From: Streptomyces sp. Go-475
GTDB taxonomy: Bacteria; Actinomycetota; Actinomycetes; Streptomycetales; Streptomycetaceae
Assembly: GCF_003330845.1 (NCBI RefSeq)
Contig: NZ_CP026121.1
Location: forward strand, 5,685,501-5,749,500
DNA: 64,000 nucleotides
Reading direction: 5' to 3'
Shown: one piece after another, positions 59,791 to 64,000 of the stretch
How positions within the stretch are numbered: position 1 is the first letter of the stretch
How the letters are laid out: each line of letters opens with the position of its first letter
Made by a program: the position numbers and the translations under genes
Notes under the pieces: model-generated
The model's input: only the letters and a program-made list of their open reading frames with translations
Told to the model about the DNA's origin: nothing
Databases searched by the model: none

Positions 59791-60606
59791 ATGTGCGGAC
59801 GGTATGCGGCGAGTCGTAGGCCAGAGGATCTCGCAGGAATCTTTGAGATCGAGAAGTGGGAGCCCGAGGAGACCCTCGAGCCCGACTACAACGTGGCGCC
59901 CACCAAGGAGGTGTACGCCGTCCTGGACCGCCCCCTGAAAGACGCGGACGACCCGCGGCCGGTTCGCCAGCTGCGCACGCTGAAGTGGGGGCTCGTCCCG
60001 TCCTGGTCGAAGACCCCCGAGGGCGGCGCCCGGATGATCAACGCACGCGCGGAGACCGTCCACGAGAAGCCCTCCTACCGCCGTGCCTTCACCTCCCGGC
60101 GCTGCATCCTGCCCGCCGACGGCTATTACGAGTGGGTCACCGGCACGCAGGAGCGCGAGCTGGAGGTGGAGGGGAAGAAGAAGCGGCCCCGCAAGCAGCC
60201 GTACTTCGTGACCCCGGCGGACGGGTCGGTCTTCGCGATGGCCGGGCTGTACGAGTTCTGGCGGGACCGGACGCTGCCGGACGACCACCCGCAGGCCTGG
60301 TGGGTGACCTGTTCCGTCATCACCACCGAGGCCGAGCAGAGCCCGCTCGCCGTCGCCCCGGCCGAGGGGCCGCGGGCGCTGGCCGACATCCACCCCCGGA
60401 TGCCGCTGATGCTCACGCCCGACCGTTGGGACGCCTGGCTCGACCCCTCCCGCACGGACGCCGACGACCTGCGCGAGCTGCTCGCCCCGCCGCCCGCCGG
60501 GCTGATGCGCGCCTACCCCGTCACCACGGCCGTCAGCAACGTCCGCAACAACGGACCGGACCTGCTGAAGGAGCTGGAAGGGCCCGAAGAGGGCACACTC
60601 TTCTGA
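59791..60606 (+). CDS. SRAP-domain (HMCES/YedK) abasic-site shield protein
   Basis: 271 residues beginning M-C-G-R-Y. After Met removal Cys2 becomes the N-terminal nucleophile that forms a thiazolidine link with abasic sites in single-stranded DNA. Other conserved residues are visible: Asn34 (Y-N-V-A-P-T), N-A-R-A-E-T, the glutamate of G-Y-Y-E-W and the histidine of H-P-R-M-P. CAGTGT (59778) lies 7 nt before the ATG with no ribosome binding site, so it is probably leaderless, which leaves Cys2 position certain. It adds to the repair content of this region. Confidence 0.93.
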   Translation: MCGRYAASRRPEDLAGIFEIEKWEPEETLEPDYNVAPTKEVYAVLDRPLKDADDPRPVRQLRTLKWGLVPSWSKTPEGGARMINARAETVHEKPSYRRAFTSRRCILPADGYYEWVTGTQERELEVEGKKKRPRKQPYFVTPADGSVFAMAGLYEFWRDRTLPDDHPQAWWVTCSVITTEAEQSPLAVAPAEGPRALADIHPRMPLMLTPDRWDAWLDPSRTDADDLRELLAPPPAGLMRAYPVTTAVSNVRNNGPDLLKELEGPEEGTLF

Positions 60607-60607
60607 C

Positions 60608-61282
60608 GTGACGCATGTGACCGATGTGACCAGCGGGGCGAACGTGGCCGAGGAGAACACCGAGACCGTCGAGACCGAGGCCGGAACCGCGCGCATCACC
60701 TGGCACCGGGCGGAGCGGGCCCGGCTCGTGCTCGCCGTCAGCCACGGCGCCGGCGGCGGTATCGAGGCGCGCGACCTGAAGGCCCTGGCCGAGGTCCTGC
60801 CCGCGCACGGCGTGACCGTGGCCCGCGTCGAGCAGCCCTGGCGCGTGGCCGGGAAGAAGCTGGCGCCCGCGCCCAGGACCCTGGACACCGGCTGGCGCGG
60901 CATCTGGCCCGCGCTGGCCGCGCCGGGACTGCCCGTGATCTCCGGCGGGCGCAGCGCCGGGGCCCGGGTCGCCTGCCGTACCGCCACCGAGCTGGGCGCC
61001 CACGCCGTGCTCGCCCTCAGCTTCCCGCTCCATCCGCCCGGCAAGCCGGAGAAGTCCCGCGCCGAGGAGCTGCTGGGCGCCGGGGTGCCCACCCTGGTCG
61101 TCCAGGGCGGCAACGACCCGTTCGGCAAGCCCGGGGAGTTCCCCGAGGGCGCCTACGCACTCGTGGAGGTCCCGTACGGAGACCACGGCTTCGCCGTGCC
61201 CAAACGTGCGGAGATCTCGCAGGACGAGGCCGTGGCGGTCATCACGGACGCGGTCGTGGAGTGGACCGGGTCACTCGGGTAA
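60608..61282 (+). CDS. KANL3/Tex30-type alpha/beta hydrolase
   Basis: 224 residues, compact hydrolase with [10 protein letters not shown] at the oxyanion strand. The nucleophile Ser is in G-G-R-S-A-G-A-R, Asp in G-G-N-D-P-F and His in Y-G-D-H-G-F. The family (dienelactone-hydrolase-like, KAT8-complex-subunit-3-like) has unknown substrates. The GTG at 60608 overlaps the end of the SRAP gene's TGA region, so co-translation is likely; later GTG codons are alternatives. sigR follows after its own promoter. Confidence 0.83.
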   Translation: MTHVTDVTSGANVAEENTETVETEAGTARITWHRAERARLVLAVSHGAGGGIEARDLKALAEVLPAHGVTVARVEQPWRVAGKKLAPAPRTLDTGWRGIWPALAAPGLPVISGGRSAGARVACRTATELGAHAVLALSFPLHPPGKPEKSRAEELLGAGVPTLVVQGGNDPFGKPGEFPEGAYALVEVPYGDHGFAVPKRAEISQDEAVAVITDAVVEWTGSLG

Positions 61283-61289
61283 AGCTTCG

Positions 61290-61315
61290 GGAATGCCGGG
61301 GCGGTGGTCGCTGTT
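61290..61315 (+). promoter_or_regulatory. Sigma-R-dependent autoregulated promoter of sigR
   Basis: GGAAT (61290-61294), 18 nt, GTT (61313-61315): exact sigma-R consensus. Transcription from about 61321 would include the upstream in-frame ATG at 61374 and so encode the longer sigma-R isoform. It matches the described sigRp2 arrangement. Confidence 0.85.
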
Positions 61316-61373
61316 GTGCGGGACGTACGTGCTGGAGACCAGCACCGACGTCGTAGGAGAGGGAGTCCGCCGC

Positions 61374-61592
61374 ATGGGTTCGACCATCTGCCCGCCCGTC
61401 ACCCGCCACCACCCCGTGGACGGGCTGCGCCCGGCAGAACTTGATTCGACCCGCAGCAGCCGCGCCGACCTGGACTGGACGGTGCTGCACGCGGGCAAGA
61501 CCGCCCCTGTTCGGGCGGCGGGCGGACCGGATCGTCGTCTATCCTCCGATTCGGGTGAGACCGGTCTCGGTCTCACGAGAACACTGGAGGAG
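61374..61592 (+). other. In-frame N-terminal extension of SigR (sigma-R-prime isoform)
   Basis: The ATG at 61374 is in frame with sigR, 73 codons upstream of the GTG at 61593, with a purine-rich site (GGAGAGGGAG) before it. In S. coelicolor an unstable longer isoform made from the induced promoter is known. Here the extension would contain one Cys (I-C-P-P) and many charged residues. A 9-bp hairpin (61555-61576) lies within it, just before the ribosome binding site of the short form. Confidence 0.6.
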
Positions 61593-62279
61593 GTGGGTCC
61601 GGTCACTGGGACCGACGCAGGGACCGAACACGGCCAGGCGGAGCAGCCCGAGGGCCAGGGCGGCACGGGCGCGGAGACGGCCGCGGAGCGCAGCGCGCGC
61701 TTCGAGCGGGACGCGCTCGAGTTCCTCGACCAGATGTACTCGGCCGCGCTGCGCATGACGCGCAACCCGGCCGACGCCGAGGACCTGGTGCAGGAGACGT
61801 ACGCCAAGGCGTACGCGTCCTTCCACCAGTTCCGCGAGGGCACCAACCTCAAGGCGTGGCTGTACCGGATCCTCACCAACACCTTCATCAACTCGTACCG
61901 CAAGAAGCAGCGCGAACCGCAGCGCTCGGCTGCCGAGGAGATCGAGGACTGGCAGCTCGCCCGCGCCGAGTCGCACATGTCGACCGGTCTGCGCTCCGCG
62001 GAGTCGCAGGCGCTCGACCACCTGCCCGACTCGGACGTGAAGGAAGCGCTCCAGGCGATTCCCGAGGAGTTCCGCATCGCCGTCTACCTGGCGGACGTCG
62101 AGGGCTTTGCCTACAAGGAGATCGCCGACATCATGGGGACACCCATCGGTACGGTGATGTCCCGGCTGCACCGGGGCCGCCGTCAGCTGCGCGGCATGCT
62201 GGAGGACTACGCCCGCGAGCGGGGGATGGTTCCGGCCGGCGCCGGAGAGTCGAACGAAGCGAAAGGCTCGGGGTCATGA
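61593..62279 (+). CDS. sigR: SigR: ECF sigma factor of the thiol-oxidative stress response
   Basis: 228 residues, group IV sigma factor. Region 2 has [22 protein letters not shown] (2.1-2.2) and [12 protein letters not shown] (2.3-2.4). Region 4 has the helix-turn-helix [29 protein letters not shown]. It directs RNA polymerase to GGAAT-N18/19-GTT promoters, three of which occur in this window. The GTG at 61593 with GGAGGAG just upstream gives the size known for stable sigma-R; the longer isoform is annotated separately. Its stop overlaps rsrA (ATGA). Confidence 0.96.
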   Translation: MGPVTGTDAGTEHGQAEQPEGQGGTGAETAAERSARFERDALEFLDQMYSAALRMTRNPADAEDLVQETYAKAYASFHQFREGTNLKAWLYRILTNTFINSYRKKQREPQRSAAEEIEDWQLARAESHMSTGLRSAESQALDHLPDSDVKEALQAIPEEFRIAVYLADVEGFAYKEIADIMGTPIGTVMSRLHRGRRQLRGMLEDYARERGMVPAGAGESNEAKGSGS

Positions 62280-62587
62280 GCTGCGGAGAGCCGCACGAGA
62301 CGGATTGCAGCGAAATCCTCGATCATCTCTACGAGTTCCTCGACCGTGAGATGCCGGACTCGGACTGCGTGAAGTTCGAGCACCACTTCGAGGAGTGCTC
62401 GCCCTGTCTTGAGAAGTACGGGCTCGAACAGGCCGTGAAGAAGCTGGTCAAGCGCTGCTGCGGACATGACGACGTGCCGGGTGACCTGCGCGCCAAGGTC
62501 ATGGGGCGGATCGAGCTGATCCGCTCCGGCCAGGCCGTCCCCGAGCAGGACGTCACGGCCTCGCCCGCCACACCGCAGGAGTCCTGA
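62276..62587 (+). CDS. rsrA: RsrA: redox-sensitive zinc anti-sigma factor of SigR
   Basis: 103 residues with every characterised position present: C3, C11, C31, H37, C41, C44, C61 and C62. The ZAS signature is H37-x3-C41-x2-C44. Reduced RsrA holds sigma-R with a zinc ion; disulphide formation between C11 and C41/C44 releases both. The ATG at 62276 overlaps the sigR stop codon, ensuring stoichiometric synthesis. Confidence 0.97.
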   Translation: MSCGEPHETDCSEILDHLYEFLDREMPDSDCVKFEHHFEECSPCLEKYGLEQAVKKLVKRCCGHDDVPGDLRAKVMGRIELIRSGQAVPEQDVTASPATPQES

Positions 62588-62603
62588 GACTCCCGCGCTT
62601 GTC

Positions 62604-62630
62604 GACTGCCCCGCCCGAGGGCGGGTAGTC
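62604..62630 (+). terminator. Terminator after sigR-rsrA
   Basis: CCCGCCC-ga-GGGCGGG core (62610-62625) extended by GACT/AGTC arms, 17 nt after the rsrA stop. Confidence 0.75.
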
Positions 62631-62739
62631 ATCCTCGAACGCGTCACTCGAACGTGCTAACCCGCGGGTCATCCACCCGCGCAGCCCCCCGCCACCGTCC
62701 TAGGCTCCGGGCCTGACGGACATGGCCGGGGAGGGGCTC

Positions 62740-64000
62740 ATGGAAGCGGTACCGGCGCGGGTACGCACGTACGTCGCCTGTGTCGCCGTCGCGGCCCTGC
62801 TCTGCCTGCTGCCCCTGCCGGGCATCCGCACGCCCTGGTGGGCGGTGGCACTGCTCGCCGCGCTGTACGCGGGCTGCGAGCGCGTCGCCCGGTCCCGGTT
62901 CGTCGGGATCTCCCATCCGGCCGGGACCTTCTACCCCGTGCTCCTCGCCGGTGCCTTCCTGCTGCCCGCGCCCGCCGCCGCCCTGGTGGCGGTGCCCGGC
63001 GCGCTCCTCTCCCAGGTCGAGCAGCGGCCCGTGACGCTGCGGCGGATCTGGCGGGCCGCCCAGCTCGTCCTCGGCGTGTGGGCCGCGGCCAGGACGCACT
63101 GGCTGCTCGGCGGCCGGGACGCGGTCGCCGCGGGCGACGTCCCCTACGCGCTCGGCCCGGCCGGGGCGGCCGTGCTGGCGTTCTGCCTGGTGCTCGCCCT
63201 GCTGGACGGCGGCATCCTCGCCGTGGCGGAGCGGGTGCCCGTGCGGCGGGCCTGGCGGGGGCTGGTGGCGCGCTCCCTCGCGCCGATCGCCGTGCACGGG
63301 CTCGCCGGGCTGATGATGGCCGTGCTGTGGCGCAGCCCCTACGGCCACGTGGCCGCCCTGCTCGTGCTGCTGCCGATGTGCGTCTCGTGGTGGGCGTTCG
63401 CCCAGTACCACCGCGAACGGGCCGCCCACCAGGCGACCATCCGGGCCCTGGTCCAGGCCGTCGACATCAAGGACGGGTACACCCGCGGGCACAGCGAACG
63501 CGTCGGACAGGCCTCCATGATGATCGCCCGCGAGCTCGGCATGGACGACGAGCGCGTCGAGGTGCTCCGCTTCGCCGGCATCCTGCACGACGTGGGCAAG
63601 CTCGGCGTGCCCACCCGGCTGCTCCGCAAGAACGGGCCGCTGACGCCCGAGGAGCGGCGGGTGATCGAGCTGCACCCCGAGTACGGGCACGAGATGGTGC
63701 GCGGCATCGGTTTCCTCGGAGAGGCCCGGGCCGCCGTGCTGCACCACCACGAACGGCTGGACGGCAGCGGCTACCCGTACGGGCTGGTGGGTCGTCAGAT
63801 CCCCGAGTCCGCACGGGTCGTGGCGGTCGCGGACGCCTTCGACGCCATGACCTCCACCCGCTGCTACAGCAGGGCCCGGCCCGTCCCGGTGGCCCTGGCG
63901 GAGCTGGAGCGGTGCGCGGGCAGCCAGTTCGATCCCGTGATGGTGGCCGCTCTCGTCGAGGCGGTGGGGCGGACGGGGTGGCGCCCCGCGGTGACCGCCG
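62740..64000 (+). CDS. Membrane-bound HD-GYP phosphodiesterase-like protein (runs off the right edge)
   Basis: At least 420 residues; the 3' end is outside the window. Residues about 10-215 contain six or seven hydrophobic helices. The HD-GYP domain begins about 225: K-D-G-Y-T-R-G-H-S-E-R-V, the catalytic H283-D284 in I-L-H-D-V-G-K-L-G-V-P, and H-H-H-E-R-L-D-G-S-G-Y-P with the intact GYP motif. HD-GYP proteins hydrolyse cyclic-di-GMP, or sometimes serve other nucleotide second messengers. The ATG at 62740 follows GGGGAGGGG; an ATG six codons earlier (62722) has no site. Confidence 0.88.
   Translation, partial: MEAVPARVRTYVACVAVAALLCLLPLPGIRTPWWAVALLAALYAGCERVARSRFVGISHPAGTFYPVLLAGAFLLPAPAAALVAVPGALLSQVEQRPVTLRRIWRAAQLVLGVWAAARTHWLLGGRDAVAAGDVPYALGPAGAAVLAFCLVLALLDGGILAVAERVPVRRAWRGLVARSLAPIAVHGLAGLMMAVLWRSPYGHVAALLVLLPMCVSWWAFAQYHRERAAHQATIRALVQAVDIKDGYTRGHSERVGQASMMIARELGMDDERVEVLRFAGILHDVGKLGVPTRLLRKNGPLTPEERRVIELHPEYGHEMVRGIGFLGEARAAVLHHHERLDGSGYPYGLVGRQIPESARVVAVADAFDAMTSTRCYSRARPVPVALAELERCAGSQFDPVMVAALVEAVGRTGWRPAVTA

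Noticed and set aside
1..64000. CRISPR arrays, insertion sequences, prophage or transposon ends
   Set aside because: No regularly spaced direct repeats, transposase motifs or phage structural genes were found. All tandem repeats seen are short and mostly within coding regions.

Overview
The window is a contiguous stretch of a high-GC actinobacterial chromosome, almost certainly a Streptomyces. The evidence is strongly GC-biased third codon positions, many GTG starts, many leaderless genes with a TANNNT box 6-7 nt before the start codon, and Streptomyces hallmark genes (wblC/whiB7, sigR-rsrA, TerD/AIM24 proteins). No transposase, integrase, prophage or CRISPR array is visible. Gene order largely parallels, from memory, the Mycobacterium tuberculosis whiB7-uvrD2-mrx-nudC-adnAB-moeZ-DUF3152-TetR-rhlE block and the nearby sigH-SRAP-aroA-rsgA block, so this is an old housekeeping and stress-response neighbourhood with lineage-specific insertions.

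Left part (1-13.1 kb): the N-terminus of a DEAD-box helicase, a ferritin-like protein, small proteins, a TetR regulator, an alpha/beta hydrolase and a DUF3152 zinc-peptidase-like protein. Then comes an inserted, tightly overlapping operon (6850-11807): a PelF-like glycosyltransferase, a polytopic membrane protein, a 15-codon mini-ORF, an NAD-dependent sugar epimerase and a spherulin-4 (GH135-like) protein. It looks like a minimal galactosamine-polysaccharide locus and is the best candidate here for an undescribed system. moeZ follows, preceded by a sigma-R-type promoter.

Middle (13.1-34.6 kb): two tandem Tap/Slp-like exported peptidases, a large flippase-like membrane protein with a degenerate kinase-like domain, and a DNA-repair block (alkyltransferase-like protein, AdnA, AdnB). 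Sequences resembling the RecA-independent PafBC-type damage promoter precede the alkyltransferase-like gene, adnB and the next gene (M20 peptidase). nudC, a methyltransferase, mycoredoxin (again with a sigma-R-type promoter), uvrD2 and wblC follow. wblC has an AT-rich-box promoter and a 600-nt leader with a 108-codon ORF and a transcription attenuator.

Right part (34.6-64 kb): an ABC1 kinase overlapping a ThiF-like protein, a YgjP-type metallopeptidase, a TerD-AIM24 fusion with two more AIM24 genes, a DUF2342 metalloprotease, moaE, a Lon-like PDZ protease, a UPF0182 membrane protein and a Sel1-repeat protein between two identical initiator tRNA genes. Then Fur, CBS, hisN, TetR/SMR, rsgA, aroA, M50 and SRAP genes, sigR-rsrA with its autoregulated promoter, and the start of a membrane HD-GYP protein.

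Three control circuits appear together: thiol stress (sigma-R: sigR, moeZ, mycoredoxin), DNA damage (PafBC-like promoters: the alkyltransferase-like gene, adnB) and translation-inhibiting antibiotics (wblC). Start choices and promoter calls were made by eye. Family assignments come from motif recognition, without database searches.
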